From contig CALMAB010000646.1 in the NCBI GenBank assembly GCA_937858325.1, forward strand, positions 1 to 35,780: a DNA stretch of 35,780 bases, read 5' to 3'. The notes below the pieces were generated by a model, which was not told the DNA's origin, searched no databases, and worked only from the letters and a program-made list of their open reading frames with translations. Position 1 is the first letter of the stretch; the number at the start of each line of letters is the position of its first letter. This stretch comes from an uncultured Acetobacteraceae bacterium (GTDB lineage: Bacteria; Pseudomonadota; Alphaproteobacteria; Acetobacterales; Acetobacteraceae). A program made the position numbers and the translations under genes. Shown here piece by piece: positions 9,487 through 18,392 of the stretch.

Positions 9487-12400
9487 AATTGGAACGCTAC
9501 TGGCCAGGGGCGGCCGAGGTTGACGCCTGCATCAAGAACGAAGCGGAGACGGCCGACGTCGCGGTCTTGCTCGCTGTGCACCAGCCCTCGCCGTTGGTCG
9601 CCCGCAGCGCCGGCACGCTGCATGAGACGCCGGCCAGCGAATCGGATCTTCTCGCAGCCTTCCTCACGGACCATGTGCCAGGCGGAGCGCTGATGCTGCC
9701 GATCACCGGCCCCTCCGGGGTCGGCAAATCGCACCTGATTCGCTGGCTCGACGCCCAACTTCGCCGTTCTCCCAAGCGCAACAAGCTGCACATCATCAGG
9801 ATCCCCAAGAGCGCCAGCCTACGCACCGTCGTGCAGTTGATCTTGGCACCACTGGCCGATGATCCACGCTACGCCCAGGCGCGCGAGAACCTCACCACGG
9901 CGGTGGCGGCAATCAGTCTGAAGACCGCCGTGGTAACCTTCCGGGCCGAGTTGGAAAACGTCTTAAGCCTCAAGGGCGCGGAGTTGGCGGAGGAACTCCG
10001 CGAAACTCCTGAACAACGCGAGCTTAAGCCGCTGATCGGGCATACGCGCATGCTACCGCGCCTCTTCACCGACGCGGCGCTGGATCAGCATTTCTTAGAC
10101 CACGTGCTGTCGCGCATCGTATCGCGGGCCGTCACGGGTCGCCACGGCGACACCCCGGACCCGGACGATGCGAGTGTGCCCCAATTCGTTCTCGGCGATC
10201 TGCGCATCCCGGACGAGGTAAATGTCAACCAGGCGGCCCAAGCCGTGCAACAGTATTACTTGCGCAATGTCGCTGTTGAGGACGATCGCCTGCAGCCAGC
10301 GATCGATCTCCTCAACAGCGTCGTCGATGCAGCCATCGCCAAAGTCTTCCGGCTCGAGGAGAACACAGGCGGGCCGACGCTCCAGGACATCATTCTTGCC
10401 GTCCGCGAAAATCTGCTACAGGACGGCAAGGAACTGGTGCTCCTTATCGAGGACTTCGCCGCCCTGGCCGGCATACAAGAGGTCCTGCTTAACGTCTGCA
10501 TCCAGGAAGGCACGTACGAAGGTCGCCAGGTACGCGCAACCATGCGCACAGCGATAGCTATCACCGATCGCTATCTGGCCTACCGCGACACGATCCTGAC
10601 ACGCGCCCAGCGCGAGTGGGTGGTTGGCGGCCTGCCGCAGAGCGACGAACAATTAAAGCAGGGGGTGGTCGATTTGGTCGGCTCCTACGTGAACGCGGCG
10701 CGTTGGGGCGAAACGGAACTGCGCCGGCGTTTCCGACCAATCGAATCCGAAGAGCCGCTGACCGATTGGTTGCCGGCCTGGCGCGATGAGGATCTCGATG
10801 ACGACGCCGATACGGCGCTGCGCGCGTTTGGGACCGACACCCGCGGTCACCCCCTATTTCCTTTCAATAGACGCGCCATCGAGTATCTTGTGGGCCGTCA
10901 TCTGCGCGAAGGGGGTCGCCTTATCTTCAACCCACGGCGCGTAATCAATGAGATTCTGCGCAGTATCTTGTTCCTGCGGCCCACCTACGAAACACGGGCT
11001 TTTCCCCAGGCCGACTTTCAGCAGGCGCGGCCAAACACCTTCGTCGCCAACTGGGTGCGCCAGACGCATCGGCCTGAGGCGGTGCGCGGACGCTTAGGGG
11101 TCCTGCTCACGGTCTGGGGCGGAGCACCGGCTGACGAGGTCGGCATAGGCCATGTTCCGCCGGCGATTTTTCAGGAATTTGGACTTCCAACGCCGACCGA
11201 GTTGGCCAACATCGTCTACGTTCCCGAGCCTGCAGAGCCCGGCACCCCGGCCACGCCGGAGATCCGGCCGTTAATGCCGGCGCCGGCGAACGATCCCACC
11301 CTTGAGACGTGGCGCACGAGACTGGATGTTTGGGCCGCGGGAGAACAGCTTGGACAGGCCGAAGCACGCGACTTGCGCAACGCGCTTGCCGGCATGGTTC
11401 GCGATGCGATCAGCCGGCCTTCTCTGCGCGTCCGCGAGTTCGACGTGAAGGCGACGAGCATCTTCATCCCGAACGCCCGTAACAATCCGCAGTCCAATCG
11501 CATCCGAGTCTGCGACGACCCTGCGGATCTGGACGGCACGATTCGGGCTGGGCTGCTGGGGGCGATCCGCTACTTCTACCTAAAGGGCAAACGCTGGACC
11601 TATCCGGAAGCGGACGACGACTACGTCGCGAGCGCCGCAATCATCGACCGGCTCATCGCCCAGTTCACGCCGGTCCTAGTGGAGGAGGCGACGTCGCAAG
11701 CGAGCGCGCTGGCCAAGGGACTCATCACCCAAGCGCGCCTTGCGGGGTTCGGGCCGCCGCTGCGCGGCAGCGAGCCGCGCCCGCTGCTGGAGGCGCTGTT
11801 CAAGGTCTCGGAACCAGCGAACCCCCGGGGGGAGGAGGCTTGGGACCGCGTCCGCGCGGCGGCTTTAGGGCTGGCCGGGTCCAAGGTCGCCCGAGACCTG
11901 CTTCAGACCGAGTTCCTGATCCGCACCGCCAGCTTCCAGGGTACGGGCGCCAAGCCCTACGCCCTCGACATCGCGCGCATTCTGGACGCGGTGAGCGGTG
12001 CTGGCGCCGACCTCCCATTCGAGGGCCTTCCTGATGAATTGAAAACTTTCCTGCGCTCGATCTCAGACCAACGGCTTTGGTCGCAACTGCAGCCGGTCAT
12101 CGCCAAGCTGCGCACATTCCAAGCGGAGGTTGGTGAGTTCCTGGATGAAAGTTTCAACAAGACGCAGTTCGTGGCCGACCTCCAGGAGATCATTCCCTTG
12201 CTAGCGGCGACCTCAACCGCGCCTTCGGGCCTTCGCCTTCAAGACTACGCCCCGCGGGTCACCGGATTTCAGGTGAGTCCCGTGGTGGATCTGGTGAAAT
12301 CTGCCGAAGTGATCGTCGCCGAAGCTGACAAGGCACAGATGCCACGGTTGCTGAACGCGCTCGGCAGGTTGGACCTCGGTCTGATCGCGCAGACGCTGGC

Positions 12401-12566
12401 CTTCTTGGCGGACACCAAGACCCTGCTGGCCGCCGCCGAAATCAACGTGGCGCGGGCGGAAGCCAATAGCAGCCAGGTGGATCCGGCGGTGATGGTGGGC
12501 GAGATCGCCAGCCTTTTGCGCCGGGTCGCTGCCTCAGCCCCTGCCACCCTGGAGCCTGCACAATGA
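9483..12566 (+). CDS. dpdH: DpdH-like large P-loop ATPase
   Basis: GTG start at 9483 (VKLERYWPGAAEVDACIKNEAETADVAVLLAVHQPSPL); Walker A ITGPSGVGKSHLIRW; candidate Walker B LVLLIEDFAAL; about 1027 aa. Confidence 0.75.
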   Translation: MKLERYWPGAAEVDACIKNEAETADVAVLLAVHQPSPLVARSAGTLHETPASESDLLAAFLTDHVPGGALMLPITGPSGVGKSHLIRWLDAQLRRSPKRNKLHIIRIPKSASLRTVVQLILAPLADDPRYAQARENLTTAVAAISLKTAVVTFRAELENVLSLKGAELAEELRETPEQRELKPLIGHTRMLPRLFTDAALDQHFLDHVLSRIVSRAVTGRHGDTPDPDDASVPQFVLGDLRIPDEVNVNQAAQAVQQYYLRNVAVEDDRLQPAIDLLNSVVDAAIAKVFRLEENTGGPTLQDIILAVRENLLQDGKELVLLIEDFAALAGIQEVLLNVCIQEGTYEGRQVRATMRTAIAITDRYLAYRDTILTRAQREWVVGGLPQSDEQLKQGVVDLVGSYVNAARWGETELRRRFRPIESEEPLTDWLPAWRDEDLDDDADTALRAFGTDTRGHPLFPFNRRAIEYLVGRHLREGGRLIFNPRRVINEILRSILFLRPTYETRAFPQADFQQARPNTFVANWVRQTHRPEAVRGRLGVLLTVWGGAPADEVGIGHVPPAIFQEFGLPTPTELANIVYVPEPAEPGTPATPEIRPLMPAPANDPTLETWRTRLDVWAAGEQLGQAEARDLRNALAGMVRDAISRPSLRVREFDVKATSIFIPNARNNPQSNRIRVCDDPADLDGTIRAGLLGAIRYFYLKGKRWTYPEADDDYVASAAIIDRLIAQFTPVLVEEATSQASALAKGLITQARLAGFGPPLRGSEPRPLLEALFKVSEPANPRGEEAWDRVRAAALGLAGSKVARDLLQTEFLIRTASFQGTGAKPYALDIARILDAVSGAGADLPFEGLPDELKTFLRSISDQRLWSQLQPVIAKLRTFQAEVGEFLDESFNKTQFVADLQEIIPLLAATSTAPSGLRLQDYAPRVTGFQVSPVVDLVKSAEVIVAEADKAQMPRLLNALGRLDLGLIAQTLAFLADTKTLLAAAEINVARAEANSSQVDPAVMVGEIASLLRRVAASAPATLEPAQ

Positions 12567-13291
12567 CCGCGTCGTTGCCGCAGCGCGCGGCCGAGCTCAA
12601 AGGGCGCTTGTCGCGACTGTATGACCTCTCGGCGAAGGTGCAGGAGGCGTCCGATCTCGAACGCTTGCGCCAAGATTTGAGCCGCCAGGTCGAAAAATTC
12701 GAGCCTCAGGTGCAGAAGCAAGCCCTGCTACAGGCGAACGCTGTCGCTGTCGCCTCGCCGGCCAGGGTGGTGAAGATGGCGCGCCGGGCGGCGGGCCTGC
12801 ATGAGAAGTTTCAGGTGGAGCCCACTGCAGCCACGCTGAAGAAAGGGAAAACCTGGCAAGCATTGCTCGACGAACTCGACGAGGCTGGCAGTGAGTTCTG
12901 CGAGGTCGTCTTGACAGCTTGGCGCCGCGCCCGCCGCGACTTCTTCGCCGGCGATACGCCCGCGACCTTGCGCGGGCGTTTGGCACGCACGGCTGAGAAC
13001 GATCGCGCGCTCGATCAGTACCGGACGTTGCACCAGGCGCTCGACACCGCGTTCTCGGCCGCCCCTGCGGATCAGGCAGCAATCGATCAGATCAAGCGAC
13101 TGGCCAAGCAACTCGAGATGACCGCCCAGGCCTTCGACTTCAACGTCCCTGAAGCGGTGAAGAGGTTCCTCGAATCGGTGCAGTCGATGGGAGGCGCTTC
13201 GCTCGACCTGCTGACGCCCGAAGTGATCGACTGGCTGAAAGCGAACCACAGCTTTGACGCCTATCGCATCATCGCCAAGAGCCGCACATGA
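12563..13291 (+). CDS. dpdI: DpdI-like protein
   Basis: 242-aa helical protein between dpdH-like and dpdJ-like genes, 4-nt overlaps both sides; assigned mainly by synteny. Confidence 0.65.
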   Translation: MTASLPQRAAELKGRLSRLYDLSAKVQEASDLERLRQDLSRQVEKFEPQVQKQALLQANAVAVASPARVVKMARRAAGLHEKFQVEPTAATLKKGKTWQALLDELDEAGSEFCEVVLTAWRRARRDFFAGDTPATLRGRLARTAENDRALDQYRTLHQALDTAFSAAPADQAAIDQIKRLAKQLEMTAQAFDFNVPEAVKRFLESVQSMGGASLDLLTPEVIDWLKANHSFDAYRIIAKSRT

Positions 13292-16200
13292 CCGCCGACG
13301 AGGCGCTGCTCGTCGCGGCCCTAGATGAGATTGAACAACGCGAGGCCCGGCTGCTGACCTGGGGCCTTGTCGATGGATTTTTGACCGCCGGCGAGGCGGC
13401 GGAGATCATCGATGCGCTGCTCGACAACCCCCGCTTCGCCGTGGCCGACTTTGCGACGCCCTTGAATTTCCTCAGCGCCGCAGACGTGCTGGCCGCGCTC
13501 AAGGCGCGTGCGCTCGTCTTGGACGTCTCCGACGGGAGCGAGCCCCGATACCGCTCGCGCATGGCCGAGGCCGTGCGCCTCCTGTTTCGCCTGCGCCAGC
13601 TTTTCCCCAAGCACCAGGGCCCGACAGGCTGGCAGAGCGCGCCGACACTGGTCGCCGATTTCCGCTTTCTCTGGCGCCGCCGCCGATATCCAGACCGTTG
13701 CTTGGCCCCCGCCGACGTCCTACCGCCCCTCAATGATGTCCTCGACGATGCAACCGCACGTGAGGCTCTGGCGGAACTCCTTCGCAGCCACGGTCCGGCT
13801 TTTCGCCTGGCGCGGTTCCAGATGGAGGCCAGCCAACGAATCCTCGGCGGCCTCGGAGGGGAACGCTCACAAGCGACATTGGTGAGCGCCGGAACCAGCA
13901 GCGGCAAGACGCTCGCCTTCTACCTTCCGGCGCTCACGCGCATCGCCGCACACGTGCGGCGCGACGCGCCCACGAGCCGCTGGGTGAAGGCGCTGGCGCT
14001 CTATCCCCGTAACGAGTTGCTGAAGGACCAACTTGTCGAGGTCTATGGCGAGGCACGGCGCTTGGACGGCTGGCTGCGCGCGCACGGTCGCCGCAAGCTG
14101 CTGATCGCGGCCTTGTTCAGCTTCACGCCCAATAGCGCCGCCGTGGCGTCCGATAGCAAGGGGTGGCGGGCGCATGCCCGTGGCCTCGTCTGCGAGTACA
14201 TCCGCTGTCCCACCGAGGCCTGCGGAGGCGACATGCTTTGGGCGGATGACGACCGGTGGGCAAGCCGCGAACGCCTGGTCTGCCTGCAGTGCCGACGCAC
14301 GATCGAGGGCGACGAGGTGATCCTCACCCGCGAGCGCCTGCAGCGGGAAAGCCCAGACATCCTGTTCACGACCACTGAGATGCTGAACCAGCGGATGGCC
14401 GACAGCCGTCTGCGGCATCTCTTTGGCTTGGGCCGGCGCTGTGAGCGCCCTGTCGAGTTGATGCTGCTCGACGAGGTCCATACCTTTGTCGGATCAACGG
14501 GTGCCCAAGTCGCCTTCCTGCTGCGGCGCTGGCGGCGGCTTTTGCGTACGCCGGTCAGCTTTGTGGGCCTCTCGGCCACGCTCCGTGATGGGGCACGCTT
14601 TTTTGCGCGCCTGACAGCCTTGAGCGAGCAGGTCTCGGTGGAGGTATCGCCGGCAAGCCGCGACTTGATCAGCGAAGGCGCGGAGTACCTCCTCGCCTTG
14701 CGGGGCGATCCCGTGTCGCGGGGTGCATTGCTGTCGACCACCATTCAGACCGCGATGCTGCTGGCACGGATGATGGATCCGCCGAGTTCGGGCAAGAGCG
14801 GCGGGCTCGTGGGTGAGCGCCAGTTCCTATTCACCGACAACATCGACGTTATCAACCGCGTCTACTTCGCGATGCTGGACGCCGAAGGCCGCAACAGCCG
14901 GGGTAATGTCGACCTCCAGCGTCATCGCAACGGCGGTCTGGCAGCGCTTCGCGTTCCCATGCCCAATCGTCTGCGCAAGTTGCACGGGCAAGACTGGGAA
15001 GCCGCCGTCGAGGTCGGACACAGCCTGCAGTCGGGCGATCGCAAGACCGTGGGCCGCGTCATGGCCCTCGATCCCGGGGTTGGCGCCGGCCTGGATATCA
15101 TCGTGGCGACCGCCTCCTTGGAGGTGGGCTTCAATGATCCAAAGGTGGGCGCGGTTATCCAGCACAAGGCGCCGCGCGATGTCGCCCAGTTCCTGCAGCG
15201 CAAGGGTCGTGCCGGGCGCTCGCGCCAGATGCGGCCGTGGACGGTGGTGGTGCTCTCCGACTACGGCCGCGACCGAGTAGCCTACCAAGCTTATGACCTC
15301 TTATTCGATCCAGAACTGCCGGTCCGGGCGCTCCCGATCGGTAACCGCTATGTGCAGCGCATCCAAGCCGTCTATGCGACGATCGACTATTTGGGTCTGC
15401 AACTGGCGGGGGCCGGCGAGGGTAGCGTCTGGACCAATCTCGCTGGGCCGGCGGGCACGCCGAACCAGCGGGCGCGCCAAACGGTCTTGGCCCGCACGAT
15501 CGAAGAGATCCTTGCTACCCCGTCCGAACGCGACGCCTATGCCGCTTTTCTCGGCCGCGCTCTAAAGCTCTCAGATTCGGAAGTGGCATCCCTGCTCTGG
15601 GAAGACCCACGGCCATTGCTGCTTGAGGTGTTGCCGACCGCACAGCGGCGTCTCGAGACCCTCTGGCGCGATGTCCGCGGCGGGGTGGAGCGCCACGTGG
15701 GTAATTCGCCACTGCCAGAGTTCGTGCCGCCAAACCTGTTCAGCGACCTGAATCTACCGGAAGTGGTGATCACCTTGCCGCCCATGCGGGGCGTGATTCC
15801 TGACCCGGAGATGATGCCCATCGCACAGGCGATGCGCGAATATGCACCGGGCCGGGTCTCGCGACGCTACGGCCTCAGTCATGCCCACGAACGCCATTGG
15901 CTCTGCACCAACCTTGATGTGGCCCCGATCCAGGCCGTGCCGCTTGAGGGCCTTGTCGATACCCAGGCGCTGGGCAACTGGCGCATCGATGGCGATCGGG
16001 GTCCCATTGCGATCCCGATTTTTCGCCCTCGGGCGCTGCAAGTCCAACAGACCCCGTCCAACATCCTGGACACCTCCAACGCGCACCTGCGCTGGCGAAC
16101 GCAGATCATTGGCCGAGCGCCGGGTCTTGTGCTGGAAGCGCCGCAAGGCTCCCCATGGACGTCGCTGATGGTGGACGTCCGGTTTCATACCCATCAGGGT

Positions 16201-17850
16201 TTAAGTCCGGTCGAGGTCCGGCGCATGGCGCTGGGCAGCGAGGCCAGCCTGCGCTTTAGGGACGGCAGTTCGGCCACTAAACGGTTCGATTTCGAGAAGA
16301 ACGGCGCAGCTACGGCCTTGGGCTTTTCGCTCTCGGTGGACGCTTTTTGCTTGCGCCTGCGGTTTCCAGAGTCGTTGTGGGCCAATCTGGGAGATGAGAC
16401 CGGGGCACGCTATCGGGCACTCCGCACCGTGAGATTCCACGATTTGGCGCGCATGGGGCCGCAACTCGCCATGGTCGACAATCCGTTCGCCCGGGCTTGG
16501 CTGGCGCACCTGTTGCTCGCCGCGCTCAGCAACGAAGCGATCGCCAAGGCCATTCCCCTGGAAACGGCGGCGGAGAGTCTCGCTCAAGATCGGGGCGACC
16601 TGACGCTCGAGCAGACTCTCGACATCTTGTTCCAGTCCGCAGTCGTCGACGACGCCGACGGCCAAACCAATCGGCAGGACAAGCTGCGCCAGGATCTTAC
16701 GCACTTGATCGCCGACCCGGCGGTCAAAGCCGGCCTTTTTGAATTGGCGGCCATTCTGTGGACTCCGATCAGCGCGGACTGGGAGCCTTGGCTGCGCGAC
16801 CGTTTCACGGCCACGGTGGGCGCGGCCGCACATCAGGCCTTGCTGAACCTCTGCCCCGAGCTCGACGCCGACAGCCTGGTGGTTGACCTTTATGCCGGGG
16901 TTCGGGAAGCGGACGATCAACTGGCCGGCGAGGCGAGCGCCGAGGTTTGGATCAGCGAGCTTGCGCCCGGCGGCAACGGCCATATCGAGGAGGCGCTCCG
17001 CCAATACGCCGAGGATCCGCGGCGCTATTTCAGTCTTATGACCGCCGCTCTGCGCGACAACGATTTTGCGCTGAGCGATTACCAACTGCAGCGGTTTCTG
17101 CAAACCGTGGTGGAGACGGCCCCCAGCAGCGAGCTTGCGGAGGCAACCGCCGAGCTTCGCCGGTCCGAAGGGGTCGAGGCTACCCATCGCAGCTTGATGG
17201 CCTTGCGCCATACCTTGGCGGCCGAGGGCTTCGTCACTTTCCACAGCTTCATGGTGGCGTTGGCAAACCGGGTGCTGCGACCGGGCTCAACGTTCGAGAG
17301 TGATGCCTTCTTCTTGAGCGCGATCCGCGAATGGTCAGCGCAGGAGGCGCGGCTCGGCGTCGAACTGGATGCCCGCGTCATCGCTTATCGCCTATCGCGC
17401 CGGGCCGACATCGACGCTGCCCTGAACTTCGCCGGGATCGACACGCCGACGATAAATCCGGACCAGTGGCGCATGGGAGTGGTCTATGGCCTGCTCTGGC
17501 CCCGTGGTGCGCAAGTGCGCCAATCGGGGCTGCAACTCTACTCGCCGTTTGTGGACTTACCGCCCCCGGAACCGCTCCTGCTGCGCCCCTACCTCGAGGC
17601 GGGCCACCGCCCAATCGACCTGGGCGACGCGGAATGGCGCGCTCAGTGTCTCGCGCGGCTCGCCGAGACGGGGGCGGTGACGCTCGTTTGCCCAGTGAAG
17701 GAGGTCGAGCGTGTCGCGGGGGCCTTCAATTTCCTAGCCACCAACCCGGTCCAGACCGGTTACCTGTCAGTGTTCGCACGCGTGCACGCGATGCGACGCG
17801 TTCAAGATCAACACCTCGTCGAGGTTGACATTCCGGAGGCATTGCAATGA
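13288..17850 (+). CDS. dpdJ: DpdJ-like giant DEAD-box helicase (1520 aa)
   Basis: SAGTSSGKTLAFYLPAL, LMLLDEVHTFVG, FVGLSATL, IVATASLEVGFNDPKVGAVIQHKAPRDVAQFLQRKGRAGRS; internal Cys-rich segment. Confidence 0.8.
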   Translation: MTADEALLVAALDEIEQREARLLTWGLVDGFLTAGEAAEIIDALLDNPRFAVADFATPLNFLSAADVLAALKARALVLDVSDGSEPRYRSRMAEAVRLLFRLRQLFPKHQGPTGWQSAPTLVADFRFLWRRRRYPDRCLAPADVLPPLNDVLDDATAREALAELLRSHGPAFRLARFQMEASQRILGGLGGERSQATLVSAGTSSGKTLAFYLPALTRIAAHVRRDAPTSRWVKALALYPRNELLKDQLVEVYGEARRLDGWLRAHGRRKLLIAALFSFTPNSAAVASDSKGWRAHARGLVCEYIRCPTEACGGDMLWADDDRWASRERLVCLQCRRTIEGDEVILTRERLQRESPDILFTTTEMLNQRMADSRLRHLFGLGRRCERPVELMLLDEVHTFVGSTGAQVAFLLRRWRRLLRTPVSFVGLSATLRDGARFFARLTALSEQVSVEVSPASRDLISEGAEYLLALRGDPVSRGALLSTTIQTAMLLARMMDPPSSGKSGGLVGERQFLFTDNIDVINRVYFAMLDAEGRNSRGNVDLQRHRNGGLAALRVPMPNRLRKLHGQDWEAAVEVGHSLQSGDRKTVGRVMALDPGVGAGLDIIVATASLEVGFNDPKVGAVIQHKAPRDVAQFLQRKGRAGRSRQMRPWTVVVLSDYGRDRVAYQAYDLLFDPELPVRALPIGNRYVQRIQAVYATIDYLGLQLAGAGEGSVWTNLAGPAGTPNQRARQTVLARTIEEILATPSERDAYAAFLGRALKLSDSEVASLLWEDPRPLLLEVLPTAQRRLETLWRDVRGGVERHVGNSPLPEFVPPNLFSDLNLPEVVITLPPMRGVIPDPEMMPIAQAMREYAPGRVSRRYGLSHAHERHWLCTNLDVAPIQAVPLEGLVDTQALGNWRIDGDRGPIAIPIFRPRALQVQQTPSNILDTSNAHLRWRTQIIGRAPGLVLEAPQGSPWTSLMVDVRFHTHQGLSPVEVRRMALGSEASLRFRDGSSATKRFDFEKNGAATALGFSLSVDAFCLRLRFPESLWANLGDETGARYRALRTVRFHDLARMGPQLAMVDNPFARAWLAHLLLAALSNEAIAKAIPLETAAESLAQDRGDLTLEQTLDILFQSAVVDDADGQTNRQDKLRQDLTHLIADPAVKAGLFELAAILWTPISADWEPWLRDRFTATVGAAAHQALLNLCPELDADSLVVDLYAGVREADDQLAGEASAEVWISELAPGGNGHIEEALRQYAEDPRRYFSLMTAALRDNDFALSDYQLQRFLQTVVETAPSSELAEATAELRRSEGVEATHRSLMALRHTLAAEGFVTFHSFMVALANRVLRPGSTFESDAFFLSAIREWSAQEARLGVELDARVIAYRLSRRADIDAALNFAGIDTPTINPDQWRMGVVYGLLWPRGAQVRQSGLQLYSPFVDLPPPEPLLLRPYLEAGHRPIDLGDAEWRAQCLARLAETGAVTLVCPVKEVERVAGAFNFLATNPVQTGYLSVFARVHAMRRVQDQHLVEVDIPEALQ

Positions 17851-18392
17851 GCGAAGGCTTCGCCAGCCGCCGGATCTTTAAGAGCGCCGTTACCAGCCAA
17901 AACCTGATTCGCGAACTGCTGCAATTAATGCTGCTCAGCGAATTGGTTGCGCCGGGTGGCGAGCGCGTCTGGCTCGTCAGCCCGTGGATCAGCAATGTTG
18001 CCATCCTCGACAACCGCACCGCGGGCTTCAATGCCGTAAATCCCGAATGGGGTGCGCGCGAGATCCGTCTTGTAGAGATCGCCGTCGAGTTAATGATACG
18101 GGGCTGCCCACTCGGGATCGCGACCAGCCTCGATGAGCACAACGGGCCTTTTCTGTACGCGCTCACGGAGGCCGCGGCGGAGGCCGGGCTTAGCGAGAAG
18201 CTCACGGTGGTGCGGCGCAAGAACCTGCACACGAAGGGTATCTTGCTGCGCCGCGGCCTACTCACCGGGTCGATGAACCTCACCCATCGCGGGCTCGAGT
18301 TGAACGATGAGACAGTAACCTACGATACGACCACCCAAAGCCTGGCTCAGGCGCGTATCAGCTTTGAGTCCTATCTTGAGGCGTCGCCGTGA
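17847..18392 (+). CDS. dpdK: DpdK-like phospholipase D-like protein
   Basis: Single PLD-type motif NLHTKGILLRRGLLTGSMNLTHRGLELNDE; 181 aa; operon position. Confidence 0.75.
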   Translation: MSEGFASRRIFKSAVTSQNLIRELLQLMLLSELVAPGGERVWLVSPWISNVAILDNRTAGFNAVNPEWGAREIRLVEIAVELMIRGCPLGIATSLDEHNGPFLYALTEAAAEAGLSEKLTVVRRKNLHTKGILLRRGLLTGSMNLTHRGLELNDETVTYDTTTQSLAQARISFESYLEASP

